Of a DNA stretch of 64,000 nt, positions 51,679-59,548 are shown one piece after another. Below the pieces are notes generated by a model that saw nothing but the letters and a program-made list of their open reading frames with translations, searched no databases and was not told where the DNA came from. A program made the translations under genes and the position numbers. The stretch covers positions 124,001 through 188,000 of the forward strand of contig CALBTB010000005.1 in the NCBI GenBank assembly GCA_937967995.1. Direction: 5' to 3'. The stretch is from an uncultured Gammaproteobacteria bacterium (GTDB lineage: Bacteria > Pseudomonadota > Gammaproteobacteria > UBA6429 > Thiohalophilaceae). Numbering within the stretch: position 1 is the first letter of the stretch; each line of letters begins with the position of its first letter.

Positions 51679-53455
51679 GATTTTTTATCTCCCGCCGTGC
51701 GATTTTGACATTTTTACCCGCATGATGCGTGCTGTGCATCTTCGCCAGACCCATGAAAAAATGCCGTGTGTTCCTGCCCAGTGTCCGGGTCCGGTAACCA
51801 CCTTCCTGGACGATCAGGATTGGCAGGTTCAGTGACCCGATCATACGCCCATTTTCCGCAAAATCCCTGGCCTGAAACGTCCACGTGCCCGTCGGGTCAT
51901 CTTTTGCCGTATCCAGGCCCAGGCATATAACCAGGTAGGCAGGATTGAATTTTTCGATTTTTTTCAGTGCCTTGGCAAGTGTCTGCTGGTAACGCTTGAC
52001 GGTCGTATCTTCTGGCAGAGGGAAATTAATATTAAATCCCTTGCCTTCACCATCGCCATGCTCGTCAGTAAAACCGGCAAAGTGCGGATAGGCAAAATGC
52101 GGATCACCGTGAATGGAAATCGTCAGTACGTCCGAACGTTGGTAGAAGATATCCTGTGTTCCGTTACCGTGGTGAAAATCCACATCCAGCACAGCAACCT
52201 TGCCGTAGCGACTGAGATAATTTGCCGCCACGGCCGCCGAATTGAAATAACAGAAACCTCCAAACGCCCGTCGCTCAGCATGATGGCCCGGTGGTCGCAC
52301 CAGTGCATAGGCCAAATGATATCCCTTCAGTAATTCCTCAGCGCCGGTAACAGCACAATCCACCGCACCCCGTGCAGCCTGATAGGCATTGCGGTTAAGC
52401 GGTGTAAAGGTATCCATACAGTAATAACCAACCTGCAGCTCGATATCCTTGGGTGGCCGTTCGATATTTCGTGTTGGGAAAATAATAGGGTAAATGGATT
52501 TTCCCAGAGGTAACGTGTTACAGGCGTGGTGAAGATAATCTACATAACGCCTGTCGTGCACTTCTTTGATCAATTTCTCCTGAGAACGACGTGGCTCAAT
52601 ACGCGTAAACAGCTGTGTCTTGTCCAGTTGATGCACAATTACCGAAATCCTTACCGGCGCTTCGACATAACCACGTTCCTTGACGTGATGGATATCGTGC
52701 CCTTCGTTAACGATAAGCGCGATTTGGCGGTGTACGGGTTCCCGCTTCGGCGGCGACTTTCGACGCAAATACTGGTAGGCACGCAATCTGGTCGGGTCAT
52801 CCGTGAAGGATTTCACCACGGACTCAATCTGCCTGGCCGGTATCACATCTCCGTATTTTCGTTCCAGAATCGCACGCACGATTTTACGCGTACGTTTTCC
52901 TTCAAGCTCTATACCCTGCCCGAGATCATCGAACACAAGGTAATACAAATCCTGGTCTCCGGTTTTGACCGGCGAGGCATAGGCATTGTTGATAATGGGC
53001 CTTGCGCCGTAACGTTCGTAAAAGCGCAGCCTGGCCTTGTTCTGCTTGAGGATCGCCGGGTCGCTGATCTTTGTATCATCATCAACACTGCACTCGAAAA
53101 ACAGACCCCATACATCCAGAGAGCGTGCCTCTTCACGGGCACGTTCGTAAAGCGCACCGCCGATGCCGCCACCCGTTCCTGTCGGAGCCGCGGAAATTAA
53201 CTCGAGGTAGACGATGTCAATATCCGGAAAATGCAACAACATGGCGAAGCCCTTTACCTTGCCCATACCGTCCTCGGCAACCAGTAAGATGGACCGGTAT
53301 TTATACTTGAGCGGGTTAATCAGTTGCGGGTTGAGTTTCTCGATTTCCTCCACGCGGGCGTTCGGGAATTGCGCCCTGAGGATTGCCGCCACCTGGTTAA
53401 TAGCATCCCTGTTGCCCGGTGCAACATTGTCAAAGATTTTGCGAATACGAAACAT
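51665..53455 (-). CDS. GNAT acetyltransferase-histone deacetylase family fusion
   Basis: The 596-residue protein joins an N-terminal GNAT domain (residues about 1-180; SAAPTGTGGGIGGALYERA as the acetyl-CoA loop) to a C-terminal class II HDAC/acetylpolyamine amidohydrolase domain (residues about 285-580). The latter has the active-site RPPGHHAERRAFGGFCYFN and zinc ligands in VAVLDVDFHHGNGTQ. Opposing acetylation and deacetylation activities in one chain suggest control of protein or polyamine acetylation. Its substrate is not evident. Confidence 0.88.
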   Translation of the reverse strand: MFRIRKIFDNVAPGNRDAINQVAAILRAQFPNARVEEIEKLNPQLINPLKYKYRSILLVAEDGMGKVKGFAMLLHFPDIDIVYLELISAAPTGTGGGIGGALYERAREEARSLDVWGLFFECSVDDDTKISDPAILKQNKARLRFYERYGARPIINNAYASPVKTGDQDLYYLVFDDLGQGIELEGKRTRKIVRAILERKYGDVIPARQIESVVKSFTDDPTRLRAYQYLRRKSPPKREPVHRQIALIVNEGHDIHHVKERGYVEAPVRISVIVHQLDKTQLFTRIEPRRSQEKLIKEVHDRRYVDYLHHACNTLPLGKSIYPIIFPTRNIERPPKDIELQVGYYCMDTFTPLNRNAYQAARGAVDCAVTGAEELLKGYHLAYALVRPPGHHAERRAFGGFCYFNSAAVAANYLSRYGKVAVLDVDFHHGNGTQDIFYQRSDVLTISIHGDPHFAYPHFAGFTDEHGDGEGKGFNINFPLPEDTTVKRYQQTLAKALKKIEKFNPAYLVICLGLDTAKDDPTGTWTFQARDFAENGRMIGSLNLPILIVQEGGYRTRTLGRNTRHFFMGLAKMHSTHHAGKNVKIARREIKNHENS

Positions 53456-53593
53456 AGCCTGAAAAACCCCGGTTCAAACGGCACAATTGCCCAATCTTAA
53501 GGTAAAGGATGCCGGGAATATAGCATTTATAAATGGCGTAGCCAGTCTTTTACGCAACCTGGCGTTAAATTTCTGAGCCCGGGTAGCTGAAGG

Positions 53594-53968
53594 CTACGAA
53601 TCGTGTGACGTATTATCGTTTAGCCTGACAATGAAATTAGCCATCTTTAGAAACCCATATGCGCCGCCAACGAACAAGAGGCCAAGAAGAATACTAAGAC
53701 TCGCTTCTAAAACTAATGTATCACTTATTTCTACCACGTAGATATATGCAACCGAAATAAGCGAAAACAAAATAGTCAGCAAAATCGACCAGAACACCAG
53801 TTTAGCCCCGGGAATGGCATTACTTCGAATTAGTTTAATGCTTGCGATCATGATAATAATAATTCCGCATACAGTCAGAATTGCACCAACACCTTCAAGA
53901 AGAACATACTGGATTAGATCGTTAAATATTTCATTTCCAATTTCTAATTCTGGTTCATTATTTTCCAT
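53594..53968 (-). CDS. Cassette protein: four-helix membrane protein (paralogue of 60862-61164)
   Basis: The 124-residue protein has about four membrane helices. The stretch IASIKLIRSNAIPGAKLVFW aligns with IGSIKLITVKNIPGSWLIFA of the attI-proximal cassette protein, and YGFLKMANFIVRL aligns with IGFLRLANYVAKI. It is thus a diverged paralogue at the opposite end of the array. There is no recognisable attC downstream (53456-53593), so this cassette may be immobile. Function unknown. Confidence 0.6.
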   Translation of the reverse strand: MENNEPELEIGNEIFNDLIQYVLLEGVGAILTVCGIIIIMIASIKLIRSNAIPGAKLVFWSILLTILFSLISVAYIYVVEISDTLVLEASLSILLGLLFVGGAYGFLKMANFIVRLNDNTSHDS

Positions 53969-54133
53969 TGAATTGACCCGCTGTTATTTATTATTTTTCC
54001 AGACTGTATTTAGCGCACCATCCCATATTAGTATATAAATGAAAACACCTATTGCCAGTAGCGCTATACCTATATATGTTGAACAGGATTAAATCCCGAC
54101 GAGTAATATTTTTTTAATTTTCAATTACTGTTC

Positions 54134-54182
54134 CATAACGTTTGAAACAAATATCCGGAAAACTTGGGCGGCTTGTTATATG
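54134..54182 (-). repeat. attC site a (lipoprotein cassette)
   Basis: CATAACG at 54134 and TTGTTATATG at 54173-54182 are the R' and R'' cores (plus-strand view). It is a short attC, 49 bases, with weak internal symmetry. Confidence 0.65.
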
Positions 54183-54184
54183 TT

Positions 54185-54772
54185 TTATACGACATATTCA
54201 ATTGGGTTAACATCATTCGTAAAGTAGGCTTTACAATTTGCATTTGTAACTGTGCGAAACTTATAACCCTTGTCGATAAATTCTAATTTTAAATTAGGGT
54301 ATTGGTTTTTTATAAAATCTTTTGCGCTATTACTTCTATTGCTTAAAGAACCTTTTAATAATATAGCTTTGCTTCTTCTTGTGTAGGATATATCCGCTAT
54401 ATAATTAATACGTCCTGCTTCTGGAGTAAAAGTCACAGCAGGCCAATCACATTGAAATGTTTTACTCAATGGACCTTCTCCAACTCTAATAATTGAATAG
54501 GTTTCGTCATTTCCTAGTACTGGCACCTTCAGTACGACATAGCCATTAGTTGGCGTAACCCATGCTGTGGGTGTTACGTAGACGCTGTATTCAAATTTAG
54601 ATCCAACTAGCCTTCCTTTCATTATATTGATATGGAAATTATCTGGCTTAACACCAATGACAATAATCGCTTCTTTATCAGGGTTTTCAAGTTTTGCATC
54701 TCTTTCTAGTCCTGTTGTTGCTGCGCAACTTATTAAGAATAGAAAAGAAGAAAGTAAAATTAAATTTTTCAT
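54185..54772 (-). CDS. Cassette protein: lipoprotein
   Basis: The 195-residue protein has a type II signal with lipobox FLISCAAT (Cys at about residue 16). The rest is predicted as beta strands, with no family I recognise. Its stop lies 3 bases from attC site a. It is AT-rich relative to flanking chromosomal genes, as expected of an acquired cassette. Confidence 0.65.
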   Translation of the reverse strand: MKNLILLSSFLFLISCAATTGLERDAKLENPDKEAIIVIGVKPDNFHINIMKGRLVGSKFEYSVYVTPTAWVTPTNGYVVLKVPVLGNDETYSIIRVGEGPLSKTFQCDWPAVTFTPEAGRINYIADISYTRRSKAILLKGSLSNRSNSAKDFIKNQYPNLKLEFIDKGYKFRTVTNANCKAYFTNDVNPIEYVV

Positions 54773-54803
54773 TATAATTTTCCTAAATTTAAATTATTGA
54801 AAT

Positions 54804-54896
54804 ACATACCGTTTAAATTAACCTGGCCCGAAACTGCGATGTAATTTAAGGACCGAGTCGGGCTTGCCTGGGATTAATGAATACCTTGTAATAAGC
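54804..54896 (-). repeat. Degenerate attC site b
   Basis: CATACCGTTTAAATTAAC...CCTTGTAATAAG occupies the place of an attC, with a GGCCCGA/TCGGGC arm inside. Both cores are altered: R' reads CATACCG instead of CATAACG, and R'' reads TTGTAATA instead of TTGTTATG. The essential GTT triplet is lost at R', so it is probably inactive for recombination. Confidence 0.5.
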
Positions 54897-55237
54897 TATT
54901 TTAATTTAATTGATACAATTTCATAGGATTCAGTATCTATTTCACTTGGTTTAATCAATGCTTCAACAAGATCACCATTCTTAATATTGTTATTTTTAAG
55001 AGTACTATCAAGAGTTTCTATCCCAATAGATGAGTCCTCTGATGATTTGATAACGCCGTAGACATTTTGATCAACCCCTCCATGGTCATTTGAATGAAAC
55101 CATTCATACTTACCTACTACTTTCATCGGCCATGTTGTATTTTCTGAAACTTCTTTAGCTATATCATAGTTGCTATAAACCTTGTTATCACACCCAACCC
55201 CACTAAATCCAAGCAACATAAATAAAACATATTTCAT
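54896..55237 (-). CDS. Cassette protein: small lipoprotein
   Basis: The 113-residue protein starts MKYVLFMLLGFSGVGCDN, a lipoprotein signal with Cys at about residue 16. The ATG at 55237 is chosen because AAGGGA stands 6 bases upstream; ATGs at 55243 and further upstream are also in frame. The mature part (VVGKYEWFHSNDHGGVDQNV) is not a family I recognise. Its TAG stop abuts the degenerate attC site b. Confidence 0.55.
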   Translation of the reverse strand: MKYVLFMLLGFSGVGCDNKVYSNYDIAKEVSENTTWPMKVVGKYEWFHSNDHGGVDQNVYGVIKSSEDSSIGIETLDSTLKNNNIKNGDLVEALIKPSEIDTESYEIVSIKLK

Positions 55238-55257
55238 ATTCATTCCCTTGTTATTGG

Positions 55258-55339
55258 CTATAACCTTTAAGCGCACTGACGCCAATAAGATTGGCTAAAG
55301 CCGCGGTTTCGCGTACACAATGGCGCACGTTGTTAGATT
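55258..55339 (-). repeat. attC site c (GNAT cassette)
   Basis: TATAACC at the left and TTGTTAGAT at the right (plus strand) are R' and R''. GCGC-containing arms lie inside (TTTAAGCGC / GCGCACGTTG). The GNAT stop codon falls within R''. Confidence 0.7.
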
Positions 55340-55788
55340 TCAATTCGGTAGGTGTTGAAATTATTCCCTTGTATATTACTGGCCCTTATAGGTTTGCCGA
55401 AAAGACTCTCTAGAGCTTTCGATTGCGGCCTTGTTTGCGGTAGATGCGCGAACAGTTGCGTGTGGCCTAGTTCTTTGGCCCATAATTTTACCTGTTTCAT
55501 GACCTCTCGACCATGCCCCCAAAATTTCGGTGAAAGAACTAAAGCAAGTTCGTATTCACCAGATTCGAGCTGAATTCCACACCACCCAATGAGCTTTCCA
55601 TCAGATTGTATAGCACGAACTTTACAATATGGCTCTTGATCTACTTTAATTTTGCTTTTCAGCCAGATTGTAACTGTATCGGTTGTGAACACTGGATGCT
55701 GTACAAGATGTTTACGCACCAAATCCGAGTTAAGGAGTTCAAGCCAATCTTCGGTCGACGATGAATCAATATTGTGATATGTCAGCAT
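55333..55788 (-). CDS. Cassette protein: GNAT acetyltransferase
   Basis: The 151-residue protein has a GNAT fold: IGWCGIQLESGEYELALVLS, the acetyl-CoA binding loop FWGHGREVMKQV, and a C-terminal region without a clear substrate motif. It resembles small RimI/RimJ-type acetyltransferases. GNAT genes are common integron cassettes. Its stop codon lies in the R'' core of attC c. Confidence 0.8.
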   Translation of the reverse strand: MLTYHNIDSSSTEDWLELLNSDLVRKHLVQHPVFTTDTVTIWLKSKIKVDQEPYCKVRAIQSDGKLIGWCGIQLESGEYELALVLSPKFWGHGREVMKQVKLWAKELGHTQLFAHLPQTRPQSKALESLFGKPIRASNIQGNNFNTYRIEI

Positions 55789-55802
55789 GTCGATTTTTAA
55801 AA

Positions 55803-55876
55803 TCTAATACCTCGCACCAGCGGCTAAACAAGGAGCGAAGCGAGTGGTATGGTCCGACTGCTTGCGATTGTTAGGC
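55803..55876 (-). repeat. attC site d (mipA cassette), R' degenerate
   Basis: R'' is intact (ATTGTTAGGCG) and the arms pair (CGCACCAGCGG with CCGACTGCTTGCG). R' reads TCTAATA, where other sites have TAACG, so GTT on the recombining strand is changed to ATT. Excision on this side is expected to be impaired. Confidence 0.55.
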
Positions 55877-55995
55877 GATATTCCGCTATCAATGTCTACA
55901 GTCCCTATTTGTTCTGAATGGGATTTATAAATACCCCATATATTACTATACTCTATAAAATTGCTCATACCAACACATGCTGGAGCGGGACCCAA

Positions 55996-56823
55996 ATGAA
56001 AAAGCTTATTGGTTCACTGTTGGCGGTGTTCATACATGCTCTCTTCTTTCAAACAGCGTTAGCACAGGATAGAAAAACAGCTTTGGTACCTTTACCCTCA
56101 GTCGAGGACTTCACGAGGGGTAATGATGGCTGGAGCTTCGGCCTGGGCCTGAGTGTTGAGTACGAACCTGCCTACGAAGGGTCAGATGAATTCGACTTCG
56201 AAGTCGATCCTGCTGGTGCGGTACAATGGCGCAGAGGTGATGATATTTTTTACTGGGCGGGTGAGGCGCTGGGGTGGCGTGGTCTTCGTTCTAATACATG
56301 GTTATTCGACGCAGCCGTAACCTTCGATGAGGGTCGTGAAGAAAGTGATTCCGATGACGGGCGATTGGATGGACTCGGTGATACGGATGAGGCTATTGAA
56401 CTCGTGCTGCAAGCGCGTCGTGCTTTCGATGCCGATTGGCGTTATTGGCTGGATGGTCGTGTTGTAACCGGCGATAATGGCAGTCTTGCTCTTTTTGGAT
56501 TGGGACGCCGCTTCGGCGACCAGACCGACGGAACCGGTCATGAAATTGCTATTGCTGTGGTATTTCACGATAGCGATTATGCTAATAAAGATTTTGGTAT
56601 AAACGCAGAGCAGTCTGCTGCATCGGGACTGAACGAGACCCAACTGAGTGGAGGATTTCGCTCGATTGGTTTCAATTACAATTTTCGTAACTATATCAAC
56701 GAGAATTGGCAGATTTTCGGCGAGGCGGTCTATGAGCGTTATAGTAGCGACATTGAGGATAGCCCAATCGCACGCAACAACTATGAAGCCGAAGTAGGCA
56801 TCGGATTCATTTACGTATTCTAG
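55996..56823 (+). CDS. Cassette protein: MipA/OmpV family outer-membrane protein, reverse orientation
   Basis: The 275-residue protein has a signal peptide (FIHALFFQTALAQ) and a MipA/OmpV-type beta-barrel (SFGLGLSVEYEPAYEGSDEF, ending in FIYVF with C-terminal Phe). It is transcribed toward intI, opposite to every other cassette, so it cannot use the cassette promoter. TATACT and similar AT-rich boxes at 55918-55960 may provide its own. It lies between attC d and attC e. The GC content looks higher than its neighbours. Confidence 0.8.
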   Translation: MKKLIGSLLAVFIHALFFQTALAQDRKTALVPLPSVEDFTRGNDGWSFGLGLSVEYEPAYEGSDEFDFEVDPAGAVQWRRGDDIFYWAGEALGWRGLRSNTWLFDAAVTFDEGREESDSDDGRLDGLGDTDEAIELVLQARRAFDADWRYWLDGRVVTGDNGSLALFGLGRRFGDQTDGTGHEIAIAVVFHDSDYANKDFGINAEQSAASGLNETQLSGGFRSIGFNYNFRNYINENWQIFGEAVYERYSSDIEDSPIARNNYEAEVGIGFIYVF

Positions 56824-56826
56824 ACC

Positions 56827-56889
56827 GCCTAACGTTGAAGCCAAGGGGCGCGCTTTAGCGCGTCACGTACCTTGAGCGATTTGTTATAT
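56827..56889 (-). repeat. attC site e
   Basis: GCCTAACG (56827-56834) and TTTGTTATAT (ending 56889) are R' and R''. GGCGCGC/GCGCGTC arms pair inside. It belongs to the kinase-like cassette, whose stop lies in R''. Confidence 0.8.
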
Positions 56890-57414
56890 ACGGGAATGGG
56901 CACTATTAAATTGCTTTGTAAAATTGTTAACTTCTTTAACTGATGTAATTCTATAAATATCTTTACCTTTACCGCGAAACCGAATTTCCTCAAGTAACTC
57001 AGAAGTCCAAAACTTAGGTGATAATCGCAGATATTTCCAACCTGCAATTGTACCTTTCAAAACCGAACACCCTTCTGGCCAGCCTTCCGGTTTTACAAAT
57101 AAGCTCTTTAGAAGCCTTTTAGTAACCCACCAGTAGCAAACAAAGTAAGGTAAATCAACGTAAATGAGTGTATCTGCGGCATCTATGCGTTGCCAAAACG
57201 AATCCAAATAACCAAGGCCATCAATTATCCAATTTTCAGAATTTATAAGTTTCTCATGGACCTTTGAGTAGTCAGATCGTGGGACTCTTTCACCGTTTTT
57301 TTTATATTCAATTAAATCTAATTGATATAGCTCAATACCAGTTGTTGCTGCCAATTTCTTACTTAAAGTTGACTTCCCTCCTCCTGGCTTACCAAATACA
57401 GCTACTTTTCTCAT
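56884..57414 (-). CDS. Cassette protein: P-loop adenylate kinase-like ATPase
   Basis: The 176-residue protein has Walker A GKPGGGKST (residues about 8-16), a LYQLDLIEYKKNGERVP acceptor-like region, and IIDGLGYLDSFWQRIDAADT. It resembles the FlaR/topology-modulation-like or shikimate-kinase-like small P-loop proteins found in integrons. The substrate is unknown. Confidence 0.72.
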   Translation of the reverse strand: MRKVAVFGKPGGGKSTLSKKLAATTGIELYQLDLIEYKKNGERVPRSDYSKVHEKLINSENWIIDGLGYLDSFWQRIDAADTLIYVDLPYFVCYWWVTKRLLKSLFVKPEGWPEGCSVLKGTIAGWKYLRLSPKFWTSELLEEIRFRGKGKDIYRITSVKEVNNFTKQFNSAHSRI

Positions 57415-57460
57415 ATCCTAGATCTTCTTAAATGCTAGTTAATATCTCATAGGAGGACTG

Positions 57461-57528
57461 CATATAACGTTTGAGTTAAATGGCGACGCGCTTTTTGCGG
57501 CGTCCATTTTTTAACGATTTGTTATGCG
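57461..57528 (-). repeat. attC site f (thioesterase/MarR cassette)
   Basis: CATATAACG at the left and TTTGTTATGCG at the right are R' and R''. GTTAAATGGCGACGC pairs with GCGTCCATTTTTTAAC inside. The thioesterase stop codon lies in R''. Confidence 0.85.
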
Positions 57529-57944
57529 TTTTTCTTCTTTTCGCTAACTTTAGCATCAAACTTTTCTTTATTGATAATAAATCGTTCATGCTTTCCCTTA
57601 GAGATAAGTTCGATACCGTCATGAGCCTCAACGGAAAATACAAGTCTTCTTCCATCAACCTCTAATAGCTCAACCGTTGCTGTTACTTCCATGCCTGAAG
57701 GAGTCGCAGCTTCATGACTTACATCAATATGTGTACCAACAGTTTGTTCTTGTGGCCAATCAAGGTATGGGTTAACTGCTTTTATACAACTCCATTCTAA
57801 AAAGCCAACAAGGAATCCTGTAGCAAATACTTCTGGCATCGCTACAAATTCCTCTGACTCGGGATAAAGTGACGGAACAGTTTTAGATGGCGGAACTACA
57901 AACTTATGTTCATATTTAATGCCTTTCTTTAGCGTATCTTTCAT
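57522..57944 (-). CDS. Cassette protein: hotdog thioesterase (FlK-like)
   Basis: The 140-residue hotdog-fold protein has PEVFATGFLVGFLEWSCIKA with a catalytic Glu region, GTHIDVSHEAATPSGMEVT with the conserved His, and LLEVDGRRLVFSVEAHDG, typical of the fluoroacetyl-CoA thioesterase/YbgC-related thioesterase group. It overlaps the marR stop by 4 bases, so both are translated from one message in a two-gene cassette. Confidence 0.78.
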   Translation of the reverse strand: MKDTLKKGIKYEHKFVVPPSKTVPSLYPESEEFVAMPEVFATGFLVGFLEWSCIKAVNPYLDWPQEQTVGTHIDVSHEAATPSGMEVTATVELLEVDGRRLVFSVEAHDGIELISKGKHERFIINKEKFDAKVSEKKKNA

Positions 57945-58411
57945 GTTGTTGTATTCCTAAATTCTTTTATGCGATTAGAAAAACTTTTCTTTTCTAAGGA
58001 GATAATCGTGTTACTTAAAATAACGCGTAACGGGGCATTAATTTCTGATTCTAGTTTCTCTATTGCCTTGAACATCAATTGCCAATGATTGGTCAATTCT
58101 GACAATAGAGACTGGCCTCGCTTAGAAAGTGATATAATATATTGCCTTGAATCAGAACCAGATTTGCGTTTTACAAGGCCTTCTTTTTCCATGAGTTTAA
58201 GACTTTGGCTAACAGCCCCCTGAGTAATTGACAATTTCTCTGTTATCTCATTGACCGTGCATGGTCCGTTTGCCAGCACACGCATAATAGGTGTGTACCT
58301 AGGTCTATATTTCAGGTTCTTTTCTTTGTAAAAGGATTCAGCGCTGCGGTCTACCAATTCAGTTAAGTGACGTAACAATTCACCAAGTCCATATTCATGG
58401 ATTTTCTGCAT
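57941..58411 (-). CDS. Cassette protein: MarR family regulator
   Basis: The 156-residue winged-helix protein has the MarR core: ILSANGPCTVNEI-like helix (NGPCTVNEITEKLSITQGAV), the recognition-helix segment SQSLKLMEKEGLVKRK, and the wing (SDSRQYIISLSKRGQSL). A 26-bp perfect palindrome lies 7 bases before its ATG. It likely represses itself and the thioesterase, with an acyl or aromatic ligand as inducer. Confidence 0.87.
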   Translation of the reverse strand: MQKIHEYGLGELLRHLTELVDRSAESFYKEKNLKYRPRYTPIMRVLANGPCTVNEITEKLSITQGAVSQSLKLMEKEGLVKRKSGSDSRQYIISLSKRGQSLLSELTNHWQLMFKAIEKLESEINAPLRVILSNTIISLEKKSFSNRIKEFRNTTT

Positions 58412-58417
58412 ACTCTA

Positions 58418-58443
58418 ATAATATATTAGCGCTAATATATTAT
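58418..58443. promoter_or_regulatory. 26-bp perfect palindrome, MarR operator
   Basis: ATAATATATTAGC and its reverse complement GCTAATATATTAT meet at 58430/58431 without mismatch, 7 bases upstream of the marR ATG. Size and position are typical of an autoregulatory MarR operator. Confidence 0.8.
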
Positions 58444-58553
58444 CAACATAATATTTCTATATAACTAGATATATGTATCGATATCAGCCAGGTAGATAAA
58501 AAAAAAGTATTTAACCTTAAGTACGTCTGAGTATGGAAGTTTGTGTCTTAAGC

Positions 58554-58629
58554 GCATAACGTTTGAGTTAAGTGGCGCCCCAACAGCGAAGCTGTAGGGC
58601 GTCCACGGACTTGAACGACTTGTTAGGAT
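58554..58629 (-). repeat. attC site g (YidD-like cassette)
   Basis: GCATAACGTTTGAGTTAAG at the left and TTGAACGACTTGTTAGGAT at the right are canonical. GTGGCGCC and ACAGC/GCTGT arms are inside. The YidD-like gene stop lies in R''. Confidence 0.9.
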
Positions 58630-58967
58630 GAAATAGGCGCACAAGGACATGCACTAACACAACACCCTATATTTTCTTTGTCCGTAAAAGGATTATAGTC
58701 TTTTTTCTCTTTTTCATTCTCTTCTTCAGCACTACTGTTGAGTTGCTTTAACTCGTGGTAAGCAGCGTTACAAGCTTTGAACCGCCGGATGATGAGCGGG
58801 AAAGCACCAAAAACACCGACCTTTTTAACAGCACGTTTTGCCCATTCAGAACACGAAGCACCTTCATGCAGCACATGATGAGCACAGCAAAAACCTTTGT
58901 ACGGAGAGATGAACCTTTGATATCCCTCGATACAATTAATAACGATGTTACGAGCTGCGAAGTCCAT
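58623..58967 (-). CDS. Cassette protein: YidD-like protein
   Basis: The 114-residue protein has YQRFISPYKGFCCAHHVLHE, ASCSEWAKRAVKKVGVFGAF and the RFKACN segment of YidD (membrane insertion efficiency factor). YidD itself is a housekeeping gene near rnpA; this copy is a mobile paralogue. The C-terminal 40 residues are acidic/basic and end in GCCVSACPCAPISS, a Cys-rich tail not found in YidD. Confidence 0.75.
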   Translation of the reverse strand: MDFAARNIVINCIEGYQRFISPYKGFCCAHHVLHEGASCSEWAKRAVKKVGVFGAFPLIIRRFKACNAAYHELKQLNSSAEEENEKEKKDYNPFTDKENIGCCVSACPCAPISS

Positions 58968-58984
58968 TTTTTAATTTTTTATCA

Positions 58985-59045
58985 TCCTAACGTTTGAAAC
59001 CAGCCGCGCCGCTTTTCGGCGTCGGCTGGGTTGAGTTGTTAGGTG
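58985..59045 (-). repeat. attC site h (HNH cassette)
   Basis: TCCTAACGTTTGAAACCAGCC at the left and TTGAGTTGTTAGGTG at the right. GCCGCGCCGC/GGCGTCGGC arms pair. The HNH gene stop is in R''. Confidence 0.85.
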
Positions 59046-59542
59046 TTTTGATGTGAATGAATAAGTTCATGGCACTCACCACACACCCCCAATAAATCAT
59101 TAAGTTCTTCATTGCCTAGGCGCACATAAGTTAGATGATGTACTTGTTCTGCTGGGGCACTTTCACAAACCTCACAAATGTTTTTACACCTAGAAATGAT
59201 TTTATTTCTAATTTCCTTCCATTTTTCGCTACGAAGATAAATGGAATATTCTTTTTTCAATTGAGGCTTAAGTTCTTCTCTTGCTGCCTCATATGCAAGG
59301 TTTTTAAGTGCTCTCCATTTTTCTTGGATTTTATCGTCATATTCTGGAACTATTTTTCCTATCTTTCCTACTGCGCTCACTTTGATAGGAGAGCTTGTAT
59401 GCCCGCAACGAATACATTGGGATACGTAAGTCTGGCGGCCATCCTTAATTGTACGCCTACGAACTTCCCTTTTGAGATGCGGGCATACAAACTTTCTTTC
59501 GATTTCAGCATAAGCCTTTTGCTTGATTTCGATTGTTGGCAC
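59039..59542 (-). CDS. Cassette protein: zinc-ribbon/HNH endonuclease-like protein
   Basis: The 167-residue protein has an N-terminal Cys-rich segment (FVCPHLKREVRRRTI, QCIRCGHTSSP) and a C-terminal HNH module: ICEVCESAPAEQVHHLTYVR and CGECHELIH, with Cys pairs for zinc and the His pair. It is of the type found in small HNH nucleases of mobile elements. The GTG at 59542 is preferred; AGG in the attC i core (TTAGGTG) would be its ribosome site. Confidence 0.68.
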   Translation of the reverse strand: MPTIEIKQKAYAEIERKFVCPHLKREVRRRTIKDGRQTYVSQCIRCGHTSSPIKVSAVGKIGKIVPEYDDKIQEKWRALKNLAYEAAREELKPQLKKEYSIYLRSEKWKEIRNKIISRCKNICEVCESAPAEQVHHLTYVRLGNEELNDLLGVCGECHELIHSHQNT

Positions 59543-59548
59543 TATTAC

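Noticed and set aside
53456..53593. attC site for the last cassette
   Set aside because: GTTAAATTTCTGAGCCC and GTAGC/GCTAC hint at an old site, but no R'/R'' pair with correct spacing is visible.
53969..54130. Small membrane peptide in the leader of the last cassette
   Set aside because: A frame with a hydrophobic stretch (GIALLAIGVFIYILIW) is open on the minus strand, but it has no ATG, GTG or TTG start. It may be a gene remnant.
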